A DNA stretch of 64,000 bases from UBA4722 sp044221135 (GTDB lineage: Bacteria > Pseudomonadota > Gammaproteobacteria > DSM-16500), in NCBI GenBank assembly GCA_044221135.1, contig JBGAPT010000004.1:33705-97704 (forward strand), written 5' to 3'. The notes below the pieces were generated by a model that did no database searches, was not told the origin of the DNA, and saw nothing but the letters and a program-made list of their open reading frames with translations. Below are positions 55,473-63,906 of the stretch, one piece after another; within the stretch, counting starts at the first letter, position 1, and every line of letters starts with the position of its first letter. The translations under genes were made by a program, and so were the position numbers.

Positions 55473-56474
55473 TCATCGCTCATCCCCACTCTCCATCTCA
55501 ATCCCCAACCGCCTCAACAACGCCTGATCTCGCTCAATCTCCGGATTAGCCGTCGTCAACAATACTTCCCGACCATAAAAAATAGAATTCGCACCCGCTG
55601 TAAAACAAAGCGCTTGTAATTCATCCGACATTTTGACACGGCCTGCGGATAATCTAACGCGCGCTTGCGGCATCATAATACGTGCTACCGCAATCGTGCG
55701 TACAAAATCAAAAGGGTCTATGGCAGGCATGTCGGCAAGGGGTGTGCCTTCTACCGATACAAGATGATTGATGGGAACACTTTCAATCGCAGGTGTCATA
55801 TTCGCAAGTACCACCAACATGTTCGCACGATCGTGTACTGCTTCACCCATCCCAACAATACCGCCGCAACATACTTTCATGCCCGCATCACGCACATGTT
55901 GCAATGTTTGCAGGCGATCATCAAACGTACGAGTGTTAATAATTTTATCGTAGAATTCACGGGATGTATCAATATTGTGATTGTAATAATCCAAACCCGC
56001 ATCACGCAGTGCAGCTGCTTGCGTTTCCGTCAACATACCTAACGTCAAACACGATTCCATGCCTAGTGCTTTAATTTCTTTGACAATCGATGCAATGGCA
56101 GGAATATCACGGTCTTTTAATTCACGCCATGCAGCACCCATGCAAAAACGCGTTGCACCCGCAGCTTTGGCAGCTTCTGCTTGTGCACGCACCGCATCAA
56201 CACTCATTAGTTTTTCTGCTTTAACACCCGTATCATAACGCGCTGCTTGTGGGCAATAATGACAATCTTCAGGACAACCGCCTAATTTAATATTGAGTAA
56301 GGTACTGAGCTGCATCGTCGCACGAGAAAAAAAAATGCGATGCACTGTTTGAGCCTGGTAAAGTAATTCAGGAAACGGTAATTCAAATAACGCGAGCGCC
56401 TGCTCCGTTGTCCACGTTTTTGGTGGTGCTGTTTTTGTTATAGGTTGCTCACAAGAAGTTGTTGCGCCAATCAT
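55473..56474 (-). CDS. bioB: Biotin synthase
   Basis: The 333-residue radical-SAM enzyme inserts sulfur into dethiobiotin. The [4Fe-4S] motif CPEDCHYC (Cys67, Cys71, Cys74) is complete, with NIKLGGCPEDCHYCPQA typical of BioB. The auxiliary-cluster residues (CCGGIVGMGE; RLSAGRVKM) are present. It is monocistronic; no other bio genes are in the window. GGAG precedes the ATG by 9 nt. Confidence 0.96.
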   Translation of the reverse strand: MIGATTSCEQPITKTAPPKTWTTEQALALFELPFPELLYQAQTVHRIFFSRATMQLSTLLNIKLGGCPEDCHYCPQAARYDTGVKAEKLMSVDAVRAQAEAAKAAGATRFCMGAAWRELKDRDIPAIASIVKEIKALGMESCLTLGMLTETQAAALRDAGLDYYNHNIDTSREFYDKIINTRTFDDRLQTLQHVRDAGMKVCCGGIVGMGEAVHDRANMLVVLANMTPAIESVPINHLVSVEGTPLADMPAIDPFDFVRTIAVARIMMPQARVRLSAGRVKMSDELQALCFTAGANSIFYGREVLLTTANPEIERDQALLRRLGIEMESGDER

Positions 56475-56630
56475 ATGTACTCACTCCTTCAATTTTTTCG
56501 AGTAACACTAAATCAAATGCGATGAATTAAGTCAATCGAATTTAGGATTATTATCTCTCTCACTGTCCTATCATCCCTGCTCTCTACTCTGCCATCTCTG
56601 CTCTCTACTCTGCCATCCCCGCCCCTCCAT

Positions 56631-56766
56631 GTCATCCCCGCGAAGGCGGGGACCCATCATGACTTGTCTCCTTAACTACCTTATTTCTTGATAATTCAAT
56701 TTCTGTTGTACTAATTTATCGTTTGATGGTATTTGCAAAATGGGTCCCCGCCTTCGCGGGGATGAC
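56631..56766. repeat. Family A palindromic element, copy 10
   Basis: The adjacent flank unit ATGGAGGGGCGGGGATGGC on the right is the exact reverse complement of the adjacent left unit. The next units (AGAGTAGAGAGCAGGGATGG type) also mirror closely. The pattern is locus-specific. Confidence 0.93.
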
Positions 56767-56886
56767 ATGGAGGGGCGGGGATGGCAGAGTAGAGAGCAGG
56801 GATGGCAGAGTAGAGAGCGGAGATAGCAGAGAAGGGATTTTAAGCAGCAACTTTCAAATTTTATCTTGTATGAAGTACTCACACAC

Positions 56887-57020
56887 TATCCTGTATCCGT
56901 CACATCTTCCTGTAAACGTCACGGTCCCACTGCTTTTTACCCTGTAACTGTCACAACAGCATCCTGTAAACATCGCATCATGATCCTGTAAACGTCGCAA
57001 GCTATCCTGTATCTGTCACA
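56887..57020 (+). other. Iteron array of a plasmid-type replication origin
   Basis: Six direct repeats of the 18-bp word TATCCTGTAAACGTCACA (consensus) begin at 56887, 56906, 56938, 56960, 56982 and 57003. Most are 21-22 bp apart, that is on one face of the helix. An AT-rich stretch with long A/T runs follows (57020-57120). This is the classic form of an iteron origin bound by a Rep_3 initiator. The word recurs inverted before the rep gene. Confidence 0.88.
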
Positions 57021-57175
57021 TAATAAGAATTTTTTATTTAACTTTCAGTAAATTATGGTAACTAAACATTACTTAAACAATTAAACAAAAGAAACAAACG
57101 TTTTGTTGGTTCGTTTCTTTTTTTACTGTCACTACGATATCCCATGACATTATTTCTCAATTTCATCAGAGTACT

Positions 57176-57199
57176 TAACATACAAAAAAGCGTATGTTA
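57176..57199. promoter_or_regulatory. Perfect palindrome upstream of parA
   Basis: TAACATAC, an 8-bp spacer, then GTATGTTA lie 45 bp before the parA start. It could be the ParA/ParB autoregulatory operator or a parS centromere site. Confidence 0.6.
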
Positions 57200-57244
57200 T
57201 GCTCTAGCTTAATTTAGTCTTTAAATCAGTGAAGGATAATCAGT

Positions 57245-58135
57245 ATGGCAAAGATTGTAGTGAATGCAACACATAAAGGAGGAGAGGGAAAAACCACTAA
57301 CTCCATCATACTGGCCGAATACATTGCACTGGTTCTAGGCTTAAAAACATTGATCATCGATATGGATCCGCAAGCTAATTTCTCGGGTCGTTATATTAAA
57401 ATGGAATACGATCCTTCTTATAAAGGCGGCAAAATACCCGCACTTCATCCTGATTATGAACCTTTGGTTGATAAAGATTGGGATGGTCGAAGCAGTATTG
57501 CGAATATTTTCTATGGTGAAGAAGTCATCCCCTATCCTACTTCTATTCCTAATCTGGATTTATTACCCGCGCACTCCATTAAGTTGCAGGAAGCGGAAGC
57601 GGTTACTAAAAATGATGTAGTTGAGAAAGTACATTTGCAATTGAAACGCTTTTTAGAGCTAGAAGATGTACAAAACACCTATGATATGATCATTATAGAT
57701 ACACCTCCTTCCAAAGGTCCGCTAACGATTGCAGCAATCAAGGCTGCAAGCCATATTGTTATTCCCGCGCAAATGGAGCAATTCTCGATTGAAGGTATTT
57801 ATGGCATGTTGCAGCTTTGGAAACAGGAGACCTATTGTCGTGCTGCCAATAATCCCATCACGCTAGTTGGTATTTTGCCAAATCAAGTGAGGGACATCAA
57901 ACTGCATAAACAATTCTTAAGTGGCTTACGCCAAGGCAAAGGATTGGGAGATTATGTGATGCCGCATGTCATTAAGAAGCGTGCTATTTATACTGAAATT
58001 CTAGTGGAAGATGCCAATCCTAAAAGTATTTTTGAATTACCGGTTAACAATATTGCTCGTAATGAATATGAAACCGCTTGTCGTTACATTATGGAGAAAG
58101 TGAATCATGGCGAAGAAAAAGGTGTTCGCAATTAG
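57245..58135 (+). CDS. parA: ParA partition ATPase
   Basis: The 296-residue protein is a ParA/MinD-type ATPase with the deviant Walker A KGGEGKTT (11-18), Walker A' DMDPQANFSGR and Walker B IIIDTPPS. It moves plasmid or chromosome origins apart by ParB-stimulated ATP hydrolysis on DNA. There is no N-terminal HTH, so it is a type Ib-like or chromosomal-size ParA. AAGGA precedes the start. It overlaps parB by 29 bp and is preceded by a palindrome and the iterons. Confidence 0.93.
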   Translation: MAKIVVNATHKGGEGKTTNSIILAEYIALVLGLKTLIIDMDPQANFSGRYIKMEYDPSYKGGKIPALHPDYEPLVDKDWDGRSSIANIFYGEEVIPYPTSIPNLDLLPAHSIKLQEAEAVTKNDVVEKVHLQLKRFLELEDVQNTYDMIIIDTPPSKGPLTIAAIKAASHIVIPAQMEQFSIEGIYGMLQLWKQETYCRAANNPITLVGILPNQVRDIKLHKQFLSGLRQGKGLGDYVMPHVIKKRAIYTEILVEDANPKSIFELPVNNIARNEYETACRYIMEKVNHGEEKGVRN

Positions 58136-59120
58136 TAATGCATTATCGAATGGTATTGAAGAAACAATTCAGGCTGCACATGATTATTCAGGTGAGCTGC
58201 GGGTTGAAGTGATTCCACTGAAACGCATTGAAGTCGATCCTGAAAATCCGCGTGATTTAGCGCTCACTTATGAAGATGCGAATCACGGCATTGCCAAGTC
58301 AGATCCGCAGTTTGCGCGTAAAGAACAGGAAGTGGAATCTTTACGAGGGATTACGAATTCAATTAGAGAGCAAGGGATTATTAATCCTATTGTGGTGTAT
58401 AAGTTTGGTGAAAAATACAGGCTGGTTGCGGGTGAGCGTAGAACGCTGGCTTCCATCATGGCAGGTAAGACGGATATTCAAGCGAAGATTCTGGATAGTA
58501 AACCCACTGAATTGAAAATCAGTTTGTTGCAGTGGATTGAAAATGTTGAACGCAGCGATTTATCACTGTGGGAGCGATTAAAGAATCTTGAGAAAATCGT
58601 GATGTCTTATGCGGAAAAAAATAACCTGCCCAATAAGGTTATTTCTGTTACGGAGTTAAGCCATCTCATTGGTTGTACTAAACCGCATGCGGCTAATTAT
58701 AAAGCGGTGCTGGATGCGGATAGTGAGTTAAAGAATTTTATTTTTTCTAATCAGATTCGGAGTCTTGAGAAAGCAGCATTGATTGCAACCATACAGGCAT
58801 CAGATCTGAAGCAACGTGCTTTAGATGAATGTTTGGCGGGGGCAAATTTAAAACGTTTTAAAGCGATTGCATCGCAAGCGTCCATTAAAACTTCTAGAGC
58901 GAAGAAACCGGTTGAAGGTCGAGGACGGCAAACAACGACTGTGAATTTAGGTGTGACTAAAAACATTGGTGTTGCTCAACTCGTTTTAGATTCTATTTTG
59001 AAAAATAATGCGTTATCACCTATTGCGATTCACTTTAAACAAGTGGATTGGAGTGACTATCGCGCTATTAATTATACTTTTAAACAGTTAATGAAAAAAC
59101 TCGAAGAATTGCATGCTTAG
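58107..59120 (+). CDS. parB: ParB-family partition protein
   Basis: The 337-residue protein has the ParB N-terminal CTPase-type domain (LKRIEVDPENPRDL, IREQGIINPIVVYKFG) with the GERR motif (VAGERRTLASIMAGK). A central HTH region follows (VTELSHLIGCTKPHAANYKA) and a C-terminal dimerisation part. It should bind a parS centromere and stimulate ParA. The start overlaps the end of parA by 29 bp, so the genes are translationally coupled. Confidence 0.9.
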   Translation: MAKKKVFAISNALSNGIEETIQAAHDYSGELRVEVIPLKRIEVDPENPRDLALTYEDANHGIAKSDPQFARKEQEVESLRGITNSIREQGIINPIVVYKFGEKYRLVAGERRTLASIMAGKTDIQAKILDSKPTELKISLLQWIENVERSDLSLWERLKNLEKIVMSYAEKNNLPNKVISVTELSHLIGCTKPHAANYKAVLDADSELKNFIFSNQIRSLEKAALIATIQASDLKQRALDECLAGANLKRFKAIASQASIKTSRAKKPVEGRGRQTTTVNLGVTKNIGVAQLVLDSILKNNALSPIAIHFKQVDWSDYRAINYTFKQLMKKLEELHA

Positions 59121-59129
59121 TGAGGGCCT

Positions 59130-59465
59130 ATGGCTAATAAGGTAAAAATCACTTTTGTGTTACCTGAAATGCTGCAGCAGGATATGAAACAGCAGGTGGT
59201 TAAAGATGGTTATGATTTACGTGGTAAGAGCCGATGGGTGTCTGAGGCGATTGCACGGTTATTAGAAATGACGATTTTTCCTGAGTTTGTAAAAATGAAT
59301 GATGAAATGCATGGCTTTGGGAAGTTTGAATCAGTGGTAGTAGATCGGGATTTGAAGAAGCAGCTGGATGATGCGGTTATTCATATTCGAAAGCAATATC
59401 CGGCGATGGAAGGGGTGCAGAGTCGGATTGTGAGGACGGCGATTGTGCAGCGGTTGTTGGGGTAA
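59130..59465 (+). CDS. Small putative DNA-binding protein of the partition operon
   Basis: The 111-residue protein begins 10 bp after parB. KVKITFVLPEMLQQDMKQQV followed by GKSRWVSEAIARLLEM has the strand-helix-helix look of ribbon-helix-helix (CopG/Arc) proteins. The C-terminal half may hold a second related motif (DLKKQLDDAV ... SRIVRTAIVQRLL). Genes of this kind regulate plasmid copy number or partition. No exact family is assigned. Confidence 0.65.
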   Translation: MANKVKITFVLPEMLQQDMKQQVVKDGYDLRGKSRWVSEAIARLLEMTIFPEFVKMNDEMHGFGKFESVVVDRDLKKQLDDAVIHIRKQYPAMEGVQSRIVRTAIVQRLLG

Positions 59466-59573
59466 TTGGGAAGAGTTAAGTGACTTAACTGTGGTTTAAG
59501 TTGTTGAATTATAAGGGGGTTATTTTAATTTAAATATATATCTATGTCCTATGTCATCGCTGCTTTTTTATGT

Positions 59574-59641
59574 GTCATCCCCGCGAAAGCGGGGACCCAT
59601 TTTGCAAATTCTAAATGGGTCCCCGCTTTCGCGGGGATGAC
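59574..59641. repeat. Family A miniature derivative (68 bp), copy 11
   Basis: It has complete arms but almost no core: the arms close around TTTTGCAAATTCTAAATGGG. It is a near-perfect hairpin, probably derived by core deletion. It lies between the partition operon and the rep operator. The open frames on the minus strand here are not genes. Confidence 0.9.
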
Positions 59642-59802
59642 ATAAAAAAAGCAGCGCATGGGGAAAGCAGCGATGACATAGTAAGAAGAAAGCGAAGGTG
59701 GCGCGACAAGATTGAATAAAGACAGAAAATGTTTCACGAGGAACAATTTTAAATGTAATCAAGGAATAGAGTAAACATAAAGTATCAAAGTAAAAACTGA
59801 AG

Positions 59803-59854
59803 TGTGACATTTACAGGATATAGGTGAGAGCAGATGTGTGACGTTTACAGGATA
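59803..59854 (-). promoter_or_regulatory. Inverted iterons before rep (autoregulatory operator)
   Basis: TGTGACATTTACAGGATA (59803-59820) and TGTGACGTTTACAGGATA (59837-59854) are reverse complements of the origin iterons, 34 bp apart. They end 26 bp before the rep ATG. In iteron plasmids, Rep dimers repress their own promoter at such sites. Confidence 0.8.
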
Positions 59855-59880
59855 AAATAGTCAATGAAAAGGAGTCTCGA

Positions 59881-61119
59881 ATGTTCGAGCAAAATAAGAC
59901 GTTAGAGTTGAAGAAACATGTGGCCACCATTCACTCTAGTAATAAGCTTTCTTTATTGCAAAGGAAGATTGCGAATGCGCTTTTATATAATGCTTATGAT
60001 GATTTGCTTATCAAAGAAGAATACCAAATTCATATTGGATCTTTATGTAAGTTGATTGGCTATGACAGCAATGATCATAAATCAATAAAAAAAGCGTTAG
60101 TCAATTTGCTTTCAACAGTCATCGAATGGAATTTAGTGGATGGAAACAAAGTGGATGCGGAGGGCGTCTGGAATGCAAGCTCTATTATTGCAGATGCAAG
60201 TATCGCGGGTGCAATCTGCACTTATTCTTACAGTAATAAAATGCGTAAATTACTGCATCGCCCCGAATTATATGGTCGATTGAATATGCAAGTGCAGGCA
60301 CAATTTCAATCCAGTTATGGCTTGGCGCTTTATGAAAACTGCATACGTTATCAAAATATCGGACAAACACCCTGGTTTGATTTAGCAAAATTTCGTCAAT
60401 TAATGGGTATTGAAGAAGGGAAATATAAAATTTTTCGAGATTTTAAAACACGGGTGCTGGATAAAGCGGTTGAAGAAGTGAATAAGTATTCGCCGATCAT
60501 TGTCGATTCACAAATGCGCAAACAAAACCGGCAAGTGATTGCTATTCAATTTCTTATTAAACCCGTGCACGAAGTAACGGTGCCTGAAAAACAAGAAGAT
60601 GCTCTATTGCAAAATACGCAGGCTGAAATACTCAAACGTACATTTGGTCTGTCGAAAAAACAAATAGCGGAAGTATTGTCTGCTTATACGGCAGAGTATA
60701 TTGCCAGTAAAATAAAATTAATTGAGAATTCATCTAGTTTTAAGGCAAACAAAATTAATCATTTAGCTAACTATTTCTTATCCGCTTTACAAGACGATTA
60801 TCAACCTGCTCAAGTGCGTCCTGCACAAACTAAAGTGGCTTATTCAAAACAAAAACAAGCAGAACAAAATAAAGCGGATGAATATAGACGTTTTCAAGAC
60901 AAACAACTGTATCAAACATTTGAGAAACGAAATGCAGCTGACAAAGAAACTGTTTTGAAAAAATTTCAAAAATATGTGAGTAAGGGTATTTATCATAATT
61001 TGTATTTACGGGATGGGTTAGAAAATATTTTGGTACGGGATCAGTTATGTGTGTTTCTACGGCATGAAGAGCCTCACAGTTTACAGGGGATTTTGTCTTA
61101 TGAGGAGTGGGTGAAATGA
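59881..61119 (+). CDS. Rep_3-family replication initiator
   Basis: The 412-residue protein has the winged-helix layout of Rep_3 initiators (RepE, pi, RepA type): LSLLQRKIANALLYNA in WH1, then GRLNMQVQAQFQSSYGLALYENCIRY, FDLAKFRQLMGIEEGKYKIFRDFKTRVLDKAVEEVNKYS in WH2 (read in parts). AAAGGAG precedes the ATG. It should bind the iterons at 56887-57020 to open the origin and repress itself at the inverted iterons. The tail beyond residue 245 is Gln/Lys-rich and unusually long. It is downstream of parAB and the small gene, the same direction. Confidence 0.9.
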   Translation: MFEQNKTLELKKHVATIHSSNKLSLLQRKIANALLYNAYDDLLIKEEYQIHIGSLCKLIGYDSNDHKSIKKALVNLLSTVIEWNLVDGNKVDAEGVWNASSIIADASIAGAICTYSYSNKMRKLLHRPELYGRLNMQVQAQFQSSYGLALYENCIRYQNIGQTPWFDLAKFRQLMGIEEGKYKIFRDFKTRVLDKAVEEVNKYSPIIVDSQMRKQNRQVIAIQFLIKPVHEVTVPEKQEDALLQNTQAEILKRTFGLSKKQIAEVLSAYTAEYIASKIKLIENSSSFKANKINHLANYFLSALQDDYQPAQVRPAQTKVAYSKQKQAEQNKADEYRRFQDKQLYQTFEKRNAADKETVLKKFQKYVSKGIYHNLYLRDGLENILVRDQLCVFLRHEEPHSLQGILSYEEWVK

Positions 61120-61304
61120 TTATGTGTTTTATCCCTGCTTGCCACTATGTTATCCCCGCCTACCTATGTCATCCTTGCTCTCTACTCTGTCATCCCCGCG
61201 AAGGCGGGGACCCATTATGACTTGTCTCCTTAACTACCTTATTTCTTGATAATTCAATTTCAATTGTACTAATTATTGTTTGGAGATATTTGCAAGATGG
61301 GTCC

Positions 61305-62338
61305 TATGACTTCACAAACGAAGTGCACCAGTTATACTTGGTGCCACTATGGGAAAAAAATACAGACAACTCTCGCCCGAAGAGAGAAATGCGATTTCCT
61401 ATCTTTGTAGAGAAGGGAAAACGAACGGGCAAATTGCAGCAGCTTTGGATCGCTCGACATCGACGATTACTCGAGAGTTAAAGCGTAATAAGACAAAAAG
61501 CCAAGGCTATTCAGCAGGTTATGCACAGCAACTTGCTGGTAGTAGACGCTGGAAAGGAAGCAAATTGGAGCGTCAACCAGGTTTGAGGTCCATTGTGATG
61601 GACAAACTTACTATGGGATGGTCACCCCAACAGACCTCTCACTGGCTGATGCAGGAGCAAGGATGCAAAATAATTTCTTATGAGTCAATATATCGTTTTA
61701 TTTACGCGCAACTTGTGAGAACAAAAGATTATAGTTGGCGAAATTATTTGCGTCGTCGAAAGAGTAAGCGTGGCTGGTATGGACGAAAAGGAGGAAGTTC
61801 AGCGTCTTTGATTAAACATCGAGTTTCAATAGATCAGCGACCGCACTACATAGAAAAACGAGCGAGTCCCGGTCATTGGGAGGCTGATCTGATGCTGTTC
61901 TCAAAGTATGGCCAATCTCTTTTAGTTGCTCAAGAACGTCAATCACGAGTTCTTAAGCTGTTTATTTTAAAGAATAAAGGAGCGGAAGGAGTTGTAAATC
62001 AATTAAAGGATCTACTCGGTTGCCTCCCTCAATCACTGGCGAAAAGTGTAACGTTTGACAATGGAAGTGAATTTGCTCAACATCATCAATTAAATAGGGT
62101 GGGAATAAAGACTTATTTTTGCGATGTGAAATCACCTTGGCAAAAAGGCGGAGTAGAAAATGCGATTGGACGATTGCGTGCATTTTTACCACGCAAAACG
62201 GATCTAGGGGAGCTGAGTCACCAAGATATTGAAAAAATCGTGGCAAACTATAACCATACGCCACGAAAATGTTTAGGATACAAAACGCCTGCTCAGGTTT
62301 TTATAAAACAGTTGGTGCACTTCAAATGTGAATTCACA
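61305..62338 (+). mobile_element. IS30-family insertion sequence, copy 2 (1034 bp)
   Basis: Same length and ends as the copy at 14239-15272, in reverse orientation. TCC is duplicated at 61302-61304 and 62339-62341. The encoded proteins are identical, indicating recent movement. Confidence 0.93.
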
Positions 62339-62359
62339 TCCCCGCCTTCGCGGGGATGA
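61349..62359 (+). CDS. IS30-family transposase
   Basis: The 336-residue DDE transposase is identical to the one encoded at 14218 (Asp180, Asp237, Glu270). Codons for residues 331-336 and the TGA lie outside the element, in the palindrome arm. The start ATG lies 44 bp inside the left end. It appears intact and could be active. Confidence 0.95.
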   Translation: MGKKYRQLSPEERNAISYLCREGKTNGQIAAALDRSTSTITRELKRNKTKSQGYSAGYAQQLAGSRRWKGSKLERQPGLRSIVMDKLTMGWSPQQTSHWLMQEQGCKIISYESIYRFIYAQLVRTKDYSWRNYLRRRKSKRGWYGRKGGSSASLIKHRVSIDQRPHYIEKRASPGHWEADLMLFSKYGQSLLVAQERQSRVLKLFILKNKGAEGVVNQLKDLLGCLPQSLAKSVTFDNGSEFAQHHQLNRVGIKTYFCDVKSPWQKGGVENAIGRLRAFLPRKTDLGELSHQDIEKIVANYNHTPRKCLGYKTPAQVFIKQLVHFKCEFTSPPSRG

Positions 62360-62470
62360 CAGAGTAGAGAGCAGGAATGACATGGGTAAGTGGGAATGAC
62401 ATGGATAGGCAGGGATAACACGTGGTAGCGCGTTCGTCGTGATGAGAAGATGAGCTAAACGATTGTAAGC

Positions 62471-63661
62471 CTACGTACGCCGCACAATAATCATCTTTAA
62501 ATAATCCGTTTCTGGAATGGCCAGGTGTACGGGATGGTCGGGTGCTTGGTGGCCGCGTTCTATGATTTGTAATTCATAAGAGAGATGTAGGCTGGCGCGG
62601 CGTATGGCTTGCACTAGATCATCGTAGGTCATATGCATGGAGCAAGAACAAGAAATTAAAATACCGCCGGGTGTGAGTAGTTTGAGGGCGGCTTCATTGA
62701 TGCGTAAATAGGCAAGCATCCCTTCTTTTTTATCTTTTAGTTTTTTAACAAACGCGGGGGGGTCAAGAATAATGACGTCAAATTTTTCTTTGGCTTGTGC
62801 TAGGTTTTTTAAGGCTACAAAAGCATCTTCATTCATCACGTGTACTTTGTTTGAAACAGTATTTAATTGCGCGTTTTCCTGGATTAAAGCAGTGGCAGTG
62901 GGGGAGGCATCGATGCAAACGACTTCTTTCGCTCCCCCTGTTGCAGCCTGAATTCCCCAGCCGCCAAGATAACTGAATACATCCAGAACGCGTTGGCCTG
63001 ATACATAGGCTTGTAAGCGTGATCTATTTAAGCTGTGGTCATAAAACCAACCTGTTTTTTGGCCTTCCCATAAAGGTGCTTTGAACAGAGTATTATTTTC
63101 TTCTAGAATAATTTTTTCAGGTGGTGCACCTAAACCTGCTTTGATACATTTTTCTAAACCTTCTTGTTCGCGAGCGGCGCTATCATTTCGTAGTAAAATG
63201 GATTGAATGTCAGGTAGTGCCGCAGAGAATGCTGCGATGATGATATCTGTTTTGATATCCATACCAGCGGTATTGATTTGAATGACCAGGGTATTATCAA
63301 AACGATCAGCAATCAAACCCGGCAAGCTATCACTTTCACCGAAGATTAAGCGGTAATAAGGTTTAGGGAACAAACGCATTCGTAATGTCAAAGCACTTTT
63401 AATGCGTTGGGTCAGTAAATCAAGGTCTAAGCGTTCACTGGATTTGCGTGTGAATAATCGTGCCGTGATTAATGAATGGGGATTGATGTAGGCGATCCCT
63501 AGCTTTGTTTTATCATAGGCTTCAACGAAGACTTCTTCGCCGGGTGTAAAATCTTTTAAGGGCGTTGCTTTAATATCAATTTCGTTACTATAAACCCATA
63601 CATGACCTGCACGTAAGCGGCGATCTTCATTTTTTTTGAGGCGTAGTGTTTTAAGTGGCAT
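62471..63661 (-). CDS. rlmI: 23S rRNA (cytosine-C5)-methyltransferase RlmI
   Basis: The start at 63661 gives 396 residues, the same length as E. coli RlmI; the frame is open 69 bp further upstream without support. An N-terminal PUA-like domain (LRLKKNEDRRLRAGHVWVYSNEID) precedes an EEHEE domain (GESDSLPGLIADRF). The AdoMet-binding Rossmann domain has VLDVFSYLGGWGIQAA and the catalytic motifs ILDPPAF and SCSCSMHM (Cys nucleophile region). It methylates C1962 of 23S rRNA in E. coli. Confidence 0.93.
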   Translation of the reverse strand: MPLKTLRLKKNEDRRLRAGHVWVYSNEIDIKATPLKDFTPGEEVFVEAYDKTKLGIAYINPHSLITARLFTRKSSERLDLDLLTQRIKSALTLRMRLFPKPYYRLIFGESDSLPGLIADRFDNTLVIQINTAGMDIKTDIIIAAFSAALPDIQSILLRNDSAAREQEGLEKCIKAGLGAPPEKIILEENNTLFKAPLWEGQKTGWFYDHSLNRSRLQAYVSGQRVLDVFSYLGGWGIQAATGGAKEVVCIDASPTATALIQENAQLNTVSNKVHVMNEDAFVALKNLAQAKEKFDVIILDPPAFVKKLKDKKEGMLAYLRINEAALKLLTPGGILISCSCSMHMTYDDLVQAIRRASLHLSYELQIIERGHQAPDHPVHLAIPETDYLKMIIVRRT

Positions 63662-63906
63662 AGTGGTTTTCTGGTTGTGATAGTGACGGTAAAGACTAAT
63701 CGTATTGAGAGGATATGTAAATAGATGCAATTTAATTAGCTTTGGTATTACCTAAAATGATTTTAATATATTGAAATAGAAATAAAAAATGTATTGCGCC
63801 GTGTTATTCCTCGCTCCCACCGTGTCATTGCCGTTTCCCCCGTGTCATCCCTGCTTCCTTCTCTGTCATCTCTGCTTTCTTCTCTGTCATCCCCGCTTCC
63901 CTCCAT

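Larger units (their letters stand above)
61199..62360. repeat. Family A palindromic element, copy 12, split by IS30
   Basis: The left part is 61199-61304 and the right arm is 62339-62360. Flank units AGAGTAGAGAGC-GGATGAC are mirrored on the two outer sides. The insertion is in the right arm, at the mirror-image position of the insertion at 14239. Confidence 0.92.

Noticed and set aside
55389..56474. BirA operator or biotin-linked operon at bioB
   Set aside because: No TTGTAAACC-type palindrome and no other bio genes are visible near bioB.
61290..61481. 63-residue frame at the start of the IS copies
   Set aside because: It is out of frame with the transposase HTH region and starts in the palindrome. 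I considered a programmed-frameshift ORF, but the transposase is complete without it.
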